Positions 24,501-36,000 of a stretch of 64,000 nt of DNA are shown piece after piece (within the stretch, counting starts at the first letter, position 1; every line of letters begins with the position of its first letter). The DNA is from Symbiodinium natans (Eukaryota; Sar; Dinophyceae; Suessiales; Symbiodiniaceae). The notes beneath the pieces were generated by a model. The model ran no database searches. It was not told where the DNA came from and was given only the letters and a program-made list of their open reading frames with translations. Both the position numbers and the translations under genes were made by a program. The stretch covers positions 1 to 64,000 of the forward strand of contig CAJNDS010002724.1 in assembly GCA_905221605.1 (NCBI GenBank). The letters are read 5' to 3'.

Positions 24501-27500
24501 TAACTTGGACCTACTTGGACGCAAAGCTCTCCGTTCTACCGTCCGAGAGTGCCTTCGAGTTGTCACCGGACGGGAAGATGCTTCGGACTGCCTCCGCATA
24601 GTTGGCCTTGTTGCAAGCGGCTCGGCTACATCCCCGGTACGCTTTTTCCAAGAGCAGTATGTCAGAACAGCTTGGATTCCGGCGTCATACCATCGAAACG
24701 TGATGGGCAACTTGGCAGAATCCATCCCTGCACGCTCCTTGCACCACTTGACGACGTATCTTTCCTCACCAAGGTTGGAGAATGATCTCTGCAACGAGTG
24801 CACCAAAGATGCTCGTGCAGCAAACAAACTGCCCATGCACATCAACGGACAGATCATTAGCATCTGCTAATGCCAACGAACTTTGCCTGCGGTGTCACCT
24901 TTGAACCAGGAGCTGTCCTGCTCTTCGGAGCTATGGAAGCAAACTCCTTCCGGGAAGAGGTTCGCCTGGCAAGAGCCCCGCAAGTTCTCGCGCTCGATGC
25001 AAACAAAGAAATTGGCCAGCGCAGCTGCCTTGACACTCTTGACACAAGCTACCTTTTGTGCCCTGGTGCTGCCAAGGCATAGAGTGAGACTCTCTGCGGA
25101 CATGGCTGCTTGAGGCTCCGTGGTGTTTGCTCACAACTGGCTACCCAACGGTAGTGCTGCGCTCAAGGCGCTTGGCTGTTTCGGAGGGTTACGGGTGCCT
25201 CTAATGGCCAGCCATCTCCAGCCATCTCGAGCCATCTCATGCCCTCAAGCAGGGCCCGGGCTCGGCTCCCTGGCGCCAGGCTTTCCCTTGAGGAAAGCCA
25301 GCGAGATCAAACAGGGCTTCAAAAAGGGTTCCCTGCAGGAAAAGCTGCAGAGGTAAACAGGTTCCAAAGGATTCCCGAGGCTTTCCAAAGCCATCAGGAC
25401 ACGTCTCCTTTTTTAAATTTTGTACAGAGGAAGAGGAGAAGCAGAACCACAACTTCCAAAACTAACCCGTGGGGGGATGCTACACATCCGACCTTGCCGC
25501 TCAGTTGCTCAGTTTCGTTTGCTCAGGACTTCAGCTATTTTTCTGGAAACGATGCCAGGCGGATCCCACTCTGGACCCATCATGGCCTCGGCCAAACAGC
25601 ATCAAACAGCAAGGCCGTGGGCATGTGAAGTCAGACTGACACCGGCAAATCTTGCGAAGTCAGGAGTACTGCAGAAGAGCTCCAGCAATTGAGGTTCTCC
25701 TCAATCCAAGTTCCCGGCCGCCTTTCCCATCATGGCATTGCGCATCATCACCTGGCCAGCAGATTACCCCAGTTGCTCGAACATGAAGACCTCTCGGCTG
25801 CCTCAGTGACGTCCAGGTTCTGATTCTGTGTCATCGCGTTGAAACCTTGGCCGACCGACAAGGAAGCGGTCGTACCGAAACCGAACCGTTGCTGTCCAGT
25901 GGCTGTCTCTTGCCTCAGTTACCAACGCACGACCACGAACAAATGAGCAACTGCTGCTGGTTGATCCTTCTTTGGAGCTTCGGGCCCTTTGCCGAGGCTT
26001 TAACGGCCCCCCAAACAAGTGCAGACCTCCCTTGCATGCCGCCCAACGGCTAGCGACGGCTCCTTCGGCTGCCAGGACAACGGGGCTCTCTTTGGCACCA
26101 GCTCCTCCGACAGATTCCGAAGGCAGGTGCTCATTTCTTGGGCTCCAACAAGGCTTTGGCGTACTTCAAGGGGCCGAAAGCTAGAACCAGATTTGCACCT
26201 CAGAAAGGGCACGAAAGCTCATTAAGAGGGCAGGGTCGAGGCCGGCAGCAAGTTCCCACCCCTGCAAACCTTAAAAGAAGATAACGCTCTAGCACGCCAA
26301 AGAATGCGCCTCCTCCAGCCTTAGCCTCAACAACACGCCCCCCTCATGGCTCCGACACTGTCACCCCACTTAAAACCCTCCAGACGGATCAGCTACGCAG
26401 AGAGTGAGGCGAAGCCCATCCCTCAAGATTGAGGAGAGAGCTTTCGGAAGCAATCTTTGGCATGTAAGTCTTTCGCTACTATATCATGGTGCCTCAACGG
26501 CCACTGCATCGCGAGCACGGACAGCCTGGCATGCCACGGACTGCATGCCGCAAGCTCGAAGGACTACCGGGCCACGATTGTACTGCAAACCGTATACCAT
26601 CCTCCACTCAGACAACTTTCTGGTTGCCAGCCTTCTCCACCCGTGCGGGCGCTGCCGCAGCTGCACCCGCAGCAAGCAGCGCAGCGCTGGGTACACGCCC
26701 TTGGAGGTCGGAAGTAGGATGATGGATGACTTGTTTGTGTTCAGCCTCTCTGCCTCCCCCAAGATTCTTGTCTCTGTCGTACTTCTCCGTTTCCTCGTAT
26801 TTATTTTTGCAGGAGCACGGTGGTTGGCTCAGACCTTACGATGTCGGAGGAATGGCGGGCCGCCATGCAGGTAAAAAGAGAGCGCATAACGGCCGCTTTG
26901 CGAGGATGAAGTCTTGCACTTTTCAAAGTTGGCCCGCCGTCTTTACTTTATGGGCACTTCAAAATTAGCTTTGAAATGTTCCCAGTAGTACAACTTGTCA
27001 TGCTCTCCCATAAGGAAGGAGTGGCACTTGCTTCTTCTTCTTCTTGCAGATTTGTGCAGGAACATATTTGGTCATTTCAGATAAAACGCAATGTTGTTGT
27101 GACTCAACTGCTTCGTCAATTGTCGCACAGATTGCCTTTCTGCCTCATTTTGGTCTTGTTCTGGCTTTGGGCTTCAGTCTTCTGCTTGTCGTGCGAATTC
27201 TCTCTCAAAAAGTTGTGTATGATCATGTATATCTAGAAACTTAGAGTTGTACATGAGCGAACATAGCCTTGGGAACTTTCCCCTGACCTTTGTCTGATCG
27301 CAGGGCCAAGTTTTGTCGACTTCTGCGGTTTGGCGCTTGGAGCCTCGGGCCCGCAGCTGAAAAAGGCAGGGGGGCCTCGCCACCACTGTCAGGTTCTCAA
27401 CTCAAGAAATCCGTGGGTGGCCAGAGGAATCATGCTTCCCACGTTTCCCTCTGCTGTCACTAAGGATCTGACGAGGTACCATGGCACGCCAGGGCGTCTC

Positions 27501-30500
27501 ACTGGCAGGCCTCGTTGCAGGCTGGCTGATACTTTCGCCACATGTATAGTACCACCTTTCATTCAAGGGCGCAAGGATAACACCATCACAACAGATCAGC
27601 CGTGTCAACGGACGAAACTGTCCCTCAAGGCAAAGTATGATGCAAAGTAGCAATGTGCAATGTACCGAAGCATGATAGTAAGAGTTACCTGGTTACCTCC
27701 CATTGGCACATCAAGCTACTAACCTGAGGATAGCCTCATACCATTTCGAGGCATTGCATTATGTTAACGATGTTTTGAGAATCTAGGTGTAGTGCATGCA
27801 ATTAGCTTCAGATATGTTCGCATTCCTCCTCAAAACTAATTGTTAGTCTGTGTATACTCGTCAAAGGATTTAAAGCTGAGATAACCCAAGGGGCATACTT
27901 ATCTGGGACCGGCCCCCTGTTCATTCGCATGCTGATAACAACAGTAACAACTTAAACTGCTATACTGCTTATCTGAGGGGTCGACTTATATAGTTGGGAG
28001 ACTTCCTCCTCACGGTGGTACTTTTCGCAAGGGGCAAACATGTGAAATAGGAGACACAAAATTTGCCCTTGAATAGGCTGTCGAAATTTTACGGGGAAAG
28101 CAGCACCGACCCCCCAAAATCTTGAAGAACGATTTCCTCTAGAAGGTCTGACGGGTATACGAACGTATGCAATACATGGAGGATAGCCACTGGGACTAGA
28201 AACCCTGTCAAGTTAGTGTTGATTTGGCCAACTAGTTCACACCGGCCTGGTGATGTTCAGAACGGCATGATGCCTTGACGAACCCCAAAGATGATGCATG
28301 TGCATGTGCATTATTTGCACCTTCTTTTGCTGCAAGGGACTTGTCAGGTGCACGGAGATTGCGACACGAACTACAGGGGGTCTGAGAGAGAAACCCTAAA
28401 CCCAAAAACCTCGGGAAGGGCTGGGAGGGTTGGGGGGCGGGAGGCCGTTGGCAGAAAAGGGAGGAATACTACATTCACAGAGGCATGAAGGCATAGCACA
28501 TACACATTCACTAGAAGCACAGCTCGTCCAAGTGGAGTAAGGGCATGTCAGACTTTGCGCAAAAAGTGTTTCTCACCCACAGCGCTGAAAGTGCACATCC
28601 TGAAGCTGTTCTTGCAGCATTCTACCGTCGCCTCCGCACTCAGGATCACCCCAGCACACCACGCGACCATTCTCACAGATCGCTGCGAATGCCCTCTGCG
28701 AGCCTTTGATCTGGCGCACATTTTGAAGCTCTTCTTGCACGCTGCTGCTGTCACCGCCTGAACTGGCTTCTCCCCAGGTGAGGACGCGACCACTGCCAAG
28801 AATGGCTGCAAAGGCTTTCTGAGAGGACTGAATTTGCAACACATCTTGCAGATCATGTCTTACAGCGCCGCAGTCGCCACCAGAAAACTTGTCGCCCCAC
28901 GTCACGACTCGACCGTCGTGGCGAATTGCAGCAAACGCACGGCCAGAAGCCCTCACCTCACGTACATTGTGCAAGTCAGCATGCACTTTGCTGCTGTCAC
29001 CACCATAGTACCGGGCACCCCAGGTCACGACAGATCCATCGTGCAAGATGGCCGCAAAAGCTCCGCAGGATGCCTCAACACTTTGCACAGATTGCAGAGT
29101 CAGTTCAGAGCATTCAGAGCTGACCGAGCTGCTGTCACCTCCAAAATATGGATGCCCCCAAGAAACCACTCGGCCATCAGCAAGCAATGCAGCAAAGGCC
29201 CCGGACGAGCTAATGACTTCCTGCACACTCTGCAGCTGGTTCTGGACTGAGTCACTACAGCCGCCCAAATCGCTGCGACCCCAGGTCACCACCCGACCGC
29301 TCCTGCACAAAGCCGCAAAGGCCCGCTCGGTTGCTTGAATGTCTATTACGTCGCTGAGTTCTCGCACGGCTTCGCTGCATTGGCCACCAAAGTACTCGTC
29401 TCCCCACACGGCCACTCGGCCATCACCCAGGATCGCAGCAAAAGCTCCATCCGAGGCGCAGAGTCTCCGAACGTCGCGCAGCAGTGGCTGGACCTTGCTG
29501 CTGTTGCCACCAAACTCTTCGTGACCCCAGCAGACGACGCCGCCTGAAGCAAGAACCGCAGCGAAGGCCCTCCCGGTTGTCTGTACTTCTTTCACGCCAT
29601 GCAGTTGGTCCTGCACTCTGGAACTGTTGCCGCCAGTGTCTGGGTGGCCCCACGTCAGCACCCGGCCATCAGAACGAATGAGAGCAAAGGCTCTAGCAGT
29701 GTGACTCGACACCAGACAGGCTTGCTGGACAGTTGCGTGGACTGTGTCACCGTCTGCCAGACCAACCTCCTCGAGATTTTGCTTGGATTCCAGGAGTCGG
29801 CCACCGATGCTCAGACTTCCAATGCCCACTTGGAATTCTTCCCGTGCCCGGTCTCTCAAGTCTGCGACTGTGGATTCCAAAGCTGCGCGAAAGGCAGCTG
29901 TCTGACCGCTAAGCAGAGCGACATGCACGAGAATCATACGCACAGTCGTCGGCACATCATGCACCAAACTTCTGATCAGTAAACTAGCCTCCCATCACCT
30001 ACCTTCCGCCGGCTTCATGACTGTAGCCGCTATGCAGGCCCTGTGCAAATGAAACCTCTGACTGGCCGACTACAGAATACTGAAAATAGAGCAAGGCTGG
30101 TGCTTGAACAGCAGCCTGGGAACTCTCAAAAGACCTGCAGAAACGCACCCACATGGGCTATGGGATGCTTTGGGCTCAAGGAGGCTCAAGATGGCCCAAG
30201 ATTTGGGGACCTGACAGGCGGGTGTCCGCACTCTTTGCAGGCCGTCGGGGCTCCTGCGTCGACACGCAGCAGTGTGCTCACCGTCCCCTTATCCACTTAC
30301 GTATTGTGGGTTTAGGATGGGATCGAGAGTCGGCTTATACTGCACCTCTGCCAGCCCTCCTGCCCCGAAACCTAATTACAGTGGACACCGATGTCCTGTG
30401 TCACAATGGGGGCTGCCCGGCGAGGATCCTGCTGAGACAGACTTTTGCAGGCAGTGCGCATCGAGAGAGCTGCCTTCAACTCTCAACCACACGTTTTTAC

Positions 30501-33030
30501 GCATACACCATGTCTGGTTCAGTATCTCGTCCGCCACCTGTTCCTGGATGAGCTTCATGTACCGGGCCACCTTTCACAGCATCTTTCTAAGTCAGGCGTC
30601 GAGCTGCTGTGAGCAGCTGGGGGTTGTCTACAGTGATGGCAGTAAAACTCATCTTCTTTCCAGAACCTTTCAGGAAATGCCATGCCTTTCATTTGTAGTA
30701 GTCAGATTCTTCTTTTGGAGATCTAAAACAGGGACCCCTCGTTTACATTTGCTACTCCAACGCCGGCCTTTAAGTGGGACTGGGCGGAGTTGTCATCCAC
30801 TCTGCGGCCTGAAACTGGGACTTTAAGGACCTTAGGATTTCAGGGTTAAAGCTTCTGTCCAGTCGGTTTTGGAATGGGAAGTTTAACTGACAGGAGATCA
30901 GGTCCAGTGCCTCCTTCCGTGAGGACTGTGGCGATCTTCCGAGACCTCTCTTATGCTGTCATGCTCCAGAACGACATGCAGTGCTACAAGGGACACACGG
31001 ACACGCGGCTGGCTGTTCGTGGTTGTGGCCGAGTGGCACCATGCCAGGAGGTTCCCACTTCGGGCCCAGCTCGGAGCTTCGACCGATTGTTGCCGCCTTC
31101 ATCATCTCCTAGCAGGGCGGTGGAGTTTCGGCCACATATGGCCCCTGCATCCTCTCTTGCATTCCCCTGTTTTCCGAACACTGCAAAGCCGGTAGCAGCT
31201 CCCATGCATCCCCTATGCCCGGAATGCCTCTGTCACGTCCAAGCGGTTTTGGATTCCCCCCAAGATGGAATTCAGGCCTCAAGGCGACGAACACTCTCGA
31301 ACCCCCACTCCCTCTGCTGAGCGCTGCTGGGAGCCGGACTGGCTCGACCAAGAGATGCCTCCGAGAGAGGCTCAGAGGCGAGGTTCAGTCGTTGACTGAA
31401 GCATTATGGGGGGGGGATCTTGTATTTTGAGGAACTTCTTCCACCATGATTTCCGACGGGGGGAGGAGGCCGTCGATTCAGACAAGCAGGAACTCATGCA
31501 AGCTCTCCCCACCTGACCTTCCCCCCCCCCCCCCCCCAAAAGGGGCAAAACAGTACACTCAGCCAAATTCAGCCAAATTCAGCGGGCCTCACCCGGGCTC
31601 CAATGCACGGTCGACTGGGACATGTTGGACCTCCGCATACTGGCAGCGAAGCGGGTGCCCAAAACCAAACCCTAAACGCTAGTCCCCCCGAATAATCCTC
31701 TACACCTTAGCAGCGCATCCTGAGGCTCTGAGATCCTGAGGGCCTTGTCGTGAGAGTCTCAGAACTATGGTAACTATGGCGGCCTCACATGCAGGCTCCA
31801 TGCTTCCTTGTCAACTGCAGCAAGCGGATAAATCAGCAATTGTTACCCGCAAAAGCCCCCGCCCCCGCGCCCCCACAAATATCCCACTGCAACTACAACC
31901 TCTTGGTTTCGCAAGATGCACGAGGTGACCTGTCACAGGAAAGGTGCCTCAGTGACTGTGAGATATGCTTCTGTTTGCTCATGTCTTGCTACCGTGAACG
32001 TCGTGTACGGATGGACGCTATGAAGCGCAGAGCCTTGCCAGAAAATAGCCGCGAATGTGCAAGCGCCAGCAGCCAAGGCGGCTCGGGGTTTGGGAAGTTT
32101 GGTGTTGGAGGGTTTGGCTTCTTTTGGTTCGAAGGCATTTGCAGCTCAGGCTTAGCTGTCATCCTTCTTGCTGCGTGATAATGCAGCTTTTGCAGTCATG
32201 CCTGTGCGACGTTCTGCCGAAGTGATCAGGAATCAGGCTCCAGCGGCGGCGTAGTGTGTGGGTGGGTGGGTAGTGTGGCACTGGGATGGGCAGACGTCTC
32301 TGTCCATGAAACATGCCTTGTGGCACTTACATGGCTCTGTGAGCCCACTGGCAGCGGCAGTCTCGGTTGCCAACAGCATGTTGGTTAGCAGGAATGGGGG
32401 AACAGTAGTAATGTCAGATTCGTCATGACAAGGCTCAATCCTACATTCCTGCATTGTTTTAGATTCTGAATACTGGGTAGTGGGTTAGGCGTAAAGGGGC
32501 CTTTAGGGTTCAAGGCTTCGCCAACACAGGTAGGCGCTATCAAGGTCCCTAAACCCTTGAAATCCCAAGCTACGGGGGTTTAGGGTTCAGGGGTCATTAT
32601 GCGTAGATAACGAACTCCAGCTTGACTCTCCCCTGGGTCCATGCTGGTGGAAATGCAGCTCTGCCACGGGCAAGAGGGTGCCTGCTCCTCCAAGGGCACC
32701 CACGGCATGACGAAGACCACCCGGTGCCCGTTCCTGCGAAAAGTACGTCGATGGCGAGCAGGCGGCGAAAGTTGAGGGGGCGGAAAATGCAGATGTTTCT
32801 GACTCTCTGAAGAACTTGGAAGATCTTGGAAGTGAGAGGCTGCCCAGAACCAAGACAGCTCCTGGCGAGCTGTAGGCTTCGCAGCAGGGGGTTGATGGAC
32901 GGACCAGTCCTTAGCTTCGACATCTTGATGACATTGCGAATCCGCAAGCCCATGGGGGGTTCTTATGTCGCTCAAAATGTCGGCGGGTGACGTCCACGGC
33001 AGCGCTGCCGTAGTGATAACTGTCACATGC
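11768..33030 (-). CDS. Digalactosyldiacylglycerol synthase-like glycosyltransferase, about 20 exons
   Basis: The product should transfer galactose from UDP-galactose to MGDG to form DGDG, a thylakoid lipid made at the chloroplast envelope. Exons in transcript order: 33030-32995 (HVTVITTAALP), 32909-32862 (TGPSINPLLRSLQLA), 32733-32682 (NGHRVVFVMPW), 24965-24918, 24764-24684 (RYVVKWCKERAG), 24606-24540 (RSIFPSGDNSKALSD), 24351-24297 (LEEPEHLCWYHSG), 16767-16695 (VIGVVHTNY), 16193-16146, 16049-15984 (AYCDVTIKLS), 14621 to about 14575 (YNVHGA), 13999-13966 (YFIGKALKPK), 13759 to about 13710 (GWGDFAAKLA), 12908-12858, 12655-12621, 12449-12392 (FPGLDHADKHFDQYK), 12339-12306 (LLNPSTTEML), 12078-12038 (TVIAEALALGKRV) and 11803-11768 (PDHPSNAYFK). 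Order and motifs follow DGD1/DGD2. One exon between 14575 and 13999 and both termini are not found. Donors are about 10 GC, 4 GA and 3 GT. Confidence 0.9.
11811..11862. repeat. 20-bp palindromic tandem repeat
   Basis: GCAATGCAGTGTCATTGCAG is repeated two and a half times. GCAATG and CATTGC in each unit are inverted repeats. It lies in the intron just before the last identified DGDG-synthase-like exon. Confidence 0.7.
15142..15508 (-). CDS. Unrecognised gene, two candidate exons inside a DGDG-synthase intron
   Basis: Two minus-strand stretches read as convincing coding sequence. The first (about 15508-15321) is charged and helical: VVNKAVVSPVWRRHILQKRK, then KSAHKESITELTIWLEKDQ. The second (15234-15142) is acidic then basic: DFDELDDSEYQESRRSSDKK, then SPRRRGRRPFQ. 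They lie between the exons ending at 15984 and starting at 14621. Those two exons are both phase 0 and join to a normal DGD sequence, so these stretches are not needed there. They may be a further nested gene or an insertion in the same protein. I do not recognise the family. Confidence 0.5.
17100..20407. other. DGDG-synthase intron DNA, no gene resolved
   Basis: Part of the 7.5-kb intron between the exons at 24297 and 16767. I found no exon family here. It includes the C-rich tract at 19965-20033 and a TTTAGGG-like patch at about 20180-20195. Confidence 0.4.
19965..20033. repeat. C-rich tract
   Basis: Runs of eight to ten C separated by single A or G bases, followed by CCAAAA units. The minus strand is G-run rich and could form G-quadruplex or i-motif structure. 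Confidence 0.8.
20408..23963 (-). CDS. Casein kinase 1-like Ser/Thr protein kinase, 14 exons
   Basis: Exons in order: about 23963-23915 (FTLGKRLGHGSF, glycine loop), 23767-23715 (QVFLAKD...EDLAVK, catalytic Lys), 23385-23323, 23142-23079, 22952-22875 (LLAMELLGPSLEAVF), 22699-22635 (LKTLLMMADQM), 22563-22501 (HRDIKPENFLIGRG), 22431-22380 (HLIDFGLTKR), 21802-21762, 21305-21240 (ASIGAHEGAEQGCKDDLEAL), 21183-21136 (GELPWQG), 21055-21005, 20858-20787 (ELCKGCHEVFRQFL) and 20554-20408 (EKPDYAFIYGLF, ending TGA). This is the whole CK1 catalytic domain in order, with Lys, HRD and DFG all present, so it should be active. Junction phases agree. The 22380 and 21802 boundaries are tentative and the first exon's start is unresolved. 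It lies in a 7.5-kb intron of the DGDG-synthase-like gene, same strand. Confidence 0.92.
21518..21602. repeat. TG and TA microsatellites
   Basis: A (GT)n run of about 12 units, followed 20 bp later by a TATATA-type tract. Both lie in a CK1-like gene intron. Confidence 0.9.
24966..28572. other. DGDG-synthase intron DNA
   Basis: First part of the 7.7-kb intron between exons 32682 and 24965. No gene could be assigned. Low-GC sequence at about 27,650-28,250 interrupts it, and a short CCCTAAACCC patch lies near 28,392. Confidence 0.4.
28573..29937 (-). CDS. Ubiquitin-like plus RCC1-like repeat protein, intronless
   Basis: 454 residues from the ATG at 29937; an upstream TTG at 29967 also keeps the frame open. 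Residues 1 to about 70 look like a ubiquitin-fold domain (LRDRAREEF, IGGRLLESKQNLEEVGLADG). The rest is nine repeats of about 41 residues with the pattern AFAAI-x-x-DGRVVTWG-x4-GGDSS-x-V-x3-L-x2-V. This resembles the RCC1/UVR8/HERC class of propeller repeats, although seven-bladed RCC1 repeats are usually about 50-60 residues. One repeat has a five-residue insertion. The frame has no intron, unlike its neighbours, which suggests a retrocopy or a gene rebuilt by repeat expansion. It lies inside a DGDG-synthase intron on the same strand. Function is unknown. Confidence 0.85.
   Translation of the reverse strand: MILVHVALLSGQTAAFRAALESTVADLRDRAREEFQVGIGSLSIGGRLLESKQNLEEVGLADGDTVHATVQQACLVSSHTARAFALIRSDGRVLTWGHPDTGGNSSRVQDQLHGVKEVQTTGRAFAAVLASGGVVCWGHEEFGGNSSKVQPLLRDVRRLCASDGAFAAILGDGRVAVWGDEYFGGQCSEAVRELSDVIDIQATERAFAALCRSGRVVTWGRSDLGGCSDSVQNQLQSVQEVISSSGAFAALLADGRVVSWGHPYFGGDSSSVSSECSELTLQSVQSVEASCGAFAAILHDGSVVTWGARYYGGDSSKVHADLHNVREVRASGRAFAAIRHDGRVVTWGDKFSGGDCGAVRHDLQDVLQIQSSQKAFAAILGSGRVLTWGEASSGGDSSSVQEELQNVRQIKGSQRAFAAICENGRVVCWGDPECGGDGRMLQEQLQDVHFQRCG
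29938..32681. other. DGDG-synthase intron DNA, second part
   Basis: No gene recognised. It holds a run of about 20 C at 31518-31538, two GT-rich patches and TTTAGGG-like fragments at about 32,505-32,590. Confidence 0.4.
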
Positions 33031-36000
33031 CTGCGGAAAAGCCGATCTGAACGAAGATTGGCGCAGCAGGCCGAGCAGCTCTCAAAGGCTCTACCCGCCA
33101 AAGCATTAACAGGAATTTCAACCCGGCAAACACCGGAAGGCCTTGATCTGCTTCGCAGGTCCGAAGCTTCCGTGCACCTGCGATGCGACGACACGAGAAC
33201 AAAAGTACTGGAAGCAACTGCACGAGTCAGATCAAGACAGTTTTGGGTTTGGAACTTGCGGCTTAGGAACTTCCAATTTTCGAGCCCCAAGTAGTCGCAT
33301 GAGCCCCTAAAAACCTAAACCAAAATAAGCCTGAAGACGTCAGAACCCAATCATAAGGACACTAAGTTCATGCATTTCAATGAGACTTGGCCTAAAGTGA
33401 GTATGGCTTTTGTTCATGCAGTTGCTGGCACAAATCGATATTGAGGTTTTTGGATTCTTAACTGTGTTAAAAGAAGTGAAGATATGAATGACGCATGCAC
33501 TCAGTTGATCAACTAAGGGAACTAAGCAGACATAGTTCAGAAGAATAGCTTTCCTAAACTTTAAGATGCCTGAAATCTCGAAGCATTCCTGGGCATCCCT
33601 GAACCCTGGGGCACCTGGGAAATGGGCCAAGCGAGTAGATGGGTGAGCCCTTCTGCGCATCCTCGGGCGTATAGATGCTCGGGTTTAGGGTTTAGAGCAA
33701 GTTTAGGTAGGGGCTATGAAATGCGCACGGTTTGACTCGGTTCTTCCAGGGGCGTTTGTGGACGTTTTGTCTCGTTTCTTGGTGGGATTGCACGACTTCG
33801 GTTTCGCTAGGCGTGGGCTGGGGTCTTAGCGTCTGAGCCAGCAACTGCTATTTCGACTCTTCGACTTTTCGAGCAGACGGCCATTCAGTCAAACGAGCGG
33901 CGATGGGAGTCCGTCCCAGCTGCTGCACGAGGGAAGCACTGCCGTCTTCACTGGACCTGCGGTTGCGAGCATCGCTGCAGCTTACCGCCTGATTTGGTGT
34001 CATATGGCACGGTGCTTGTTTCCAGTTCGCGCATAGCATGGAGCACCTCGTCTCATTGGCGTCCGCGTCCGACGTCTGTGAGTCGCTCAGCATTGCCATA
34101 AGCGAACCTATCACCTCAGAAACGGGACAGAGGTAGCGGCAATTGTTCAAGCAGCTTGGGGTTTAGCATGCCGTGTTTGCTTGCTGGTGGTATCTGCTGT
34201 AATCAGCGCATTCTAAAGCAAACTCTGTCAGTACTCAGCACGGCTAAAGATTTAGCCCATGTTGGCCTTAACAGCTGGCAAGATGGAATGCTTGAATTGC
34301 TGATGAGCCGCTCCTGAAATGAAGGCAATGGCGGACTTGATGGGGTTCTGATCTTCGTCACCTTCCTCATGCTTTGATTTGCTACGACAAACATGCGGAC
34401 AGGGAAGCCAGAAGGCTCCGTTTTTGCAACATAAATCCGACCAGGCCCGAACTAGCAGCAACATAGCTCACTGAGCAGCTCTATTCACACCCCTTCTCCA
34501 TCAACTGCGAATATGTGGTCCTCCGCCGGAACAGCATGTCGCACCTTGGTAGAGCTTACTCGGTTCAATGATGCTGCCCTTCTCCTACAAACCTAAGTGC
34601 TTACAAGTCAGTGTAGCACCCACACAGACACACCCGCTCACATCCTGCGACTACTGCCTTAGCATTCGGCTAATCTCCATGGAGACCTTTGCCGCCGTCG
34701 ATGTCTCCTCACGGAACGCGGCCAAGAACCAAAAAGCTGCTAGCCTGCGTCCTTTATTTATGATCACACCTTGCAAACTCCGAGGGCCTCTGGCGGACCG
34801 CGGCCGTCAGCGGCAGCGCTGCCGCGGCAAGCACCCCTTGGCCTGTTGAGGGCTTTCAAGAACTGCGGCAGACGAACGTGTGAGGAATCGCCAGTGAGTG
34901 TGCGTCAGCAACTTCTGTGAAGTCCAAGACTTGTCCCCCACATCTCCCCCCAACTCCTCGCCTTGCAGGCGCCGGTGCCTCTGGTTATGCTGCGGAGCCT
35001 TGGAGACCGACCAGCTGTGCACCTTCAAGCCCGAGTCAGCTGGGCAGCTTGACTTGCTACCGTCCATGGACAAACCTCAACAGCTTAGTTGTTCAACCAC
35101 AATGTTCGGTTCTGGTGGCACCCAGGAAGAACTGTGCGGAAAACTTCGAAACAGACCGCGGCTTTTCATTGATGTGACACGCTGAGTCAACTTCATTCAA
35201 CATCTTTCAATTTGCCGGCCTCTGCAGCGCGCTCAGACCGCTGTGCTGCAGAAAACGGCGAAACAAACGCGAGCATAGCACCAGCGCACAGGATCTACAT
35301 TGAACGGCTCTGTGTATGTGGGCGTATGTTGCTGCAAAGGTTGCAAAGGTTTACTGCCAGAGTGCGGGCAGCTTCAGCTGTACCAAACTATGCAGGCAGA
35401 TAAGGTAGTCAGTTCTTCGCAACTCTTGAACACCACAAGTTGCATGCGTAGCTTACAGGATCGTATGCCAGCATGACTTTGATTCGCAGTGTCAAGGCGA
35501 GCTAATGAGCTTGCAGCCTTGATCGTCGGGACTCTCTAGACTTCAGCTTCAAATATGATCATGCCCGGATGTTCTCCTAATCGTCGGTGAGCTCTTGATG
35601 TAACGGGTATTGATGTTGCACTTAGTTTTCCTTATAAGTATGAGGCTTCAGTGAATTCTTCCAATGTAAGTATTCGTGCACTACCCATCCGATTGAAGTT
35701 CATTACGGAGAGCCCGTTGACAATCTGTACAATTGCGGCGAACTTAACAAACGAACTCAATATAACAGCAATCGTCCTTGGTTCATCATGAGAACCAAGC
35801 GAAGCGAATTGAATGAACAAATCACATGACACGCACCCCAGCAAGGCGGGAAAGTAAAAGAATTCGTGTCTTCGTGCAGTCGTCTTATGGTTGAAGGCTT
35901 CACCGGCCTTCGCAGTTGGGACGATTTGCTTCGGGCAGCAAGCTTCTTTGTGATCCACACGCCATCCGCAGCAGTGCACACTTGCACAGACAATTCAGCC

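Noticed and set aside
28834-29982. Plus-strand frames of 60-138 codons
   Set aside because: Antisense shadows of the RCC1-like repeat gene; they recur because the gene is repetitive.
30150-30200. GGCTCAAG motifs resembling the dinoflagellate spliced leader
   Set aside because: Only a short partial match; the full leader sequence is not present, so no relic leader was called.
32580-33290. 236-codon minus-strand frame as one gene
   Set aside because: It passes through three short exons of the DGDG-synthase-like gene and their introns; only parts are coding, and the other exons lie in other frames.
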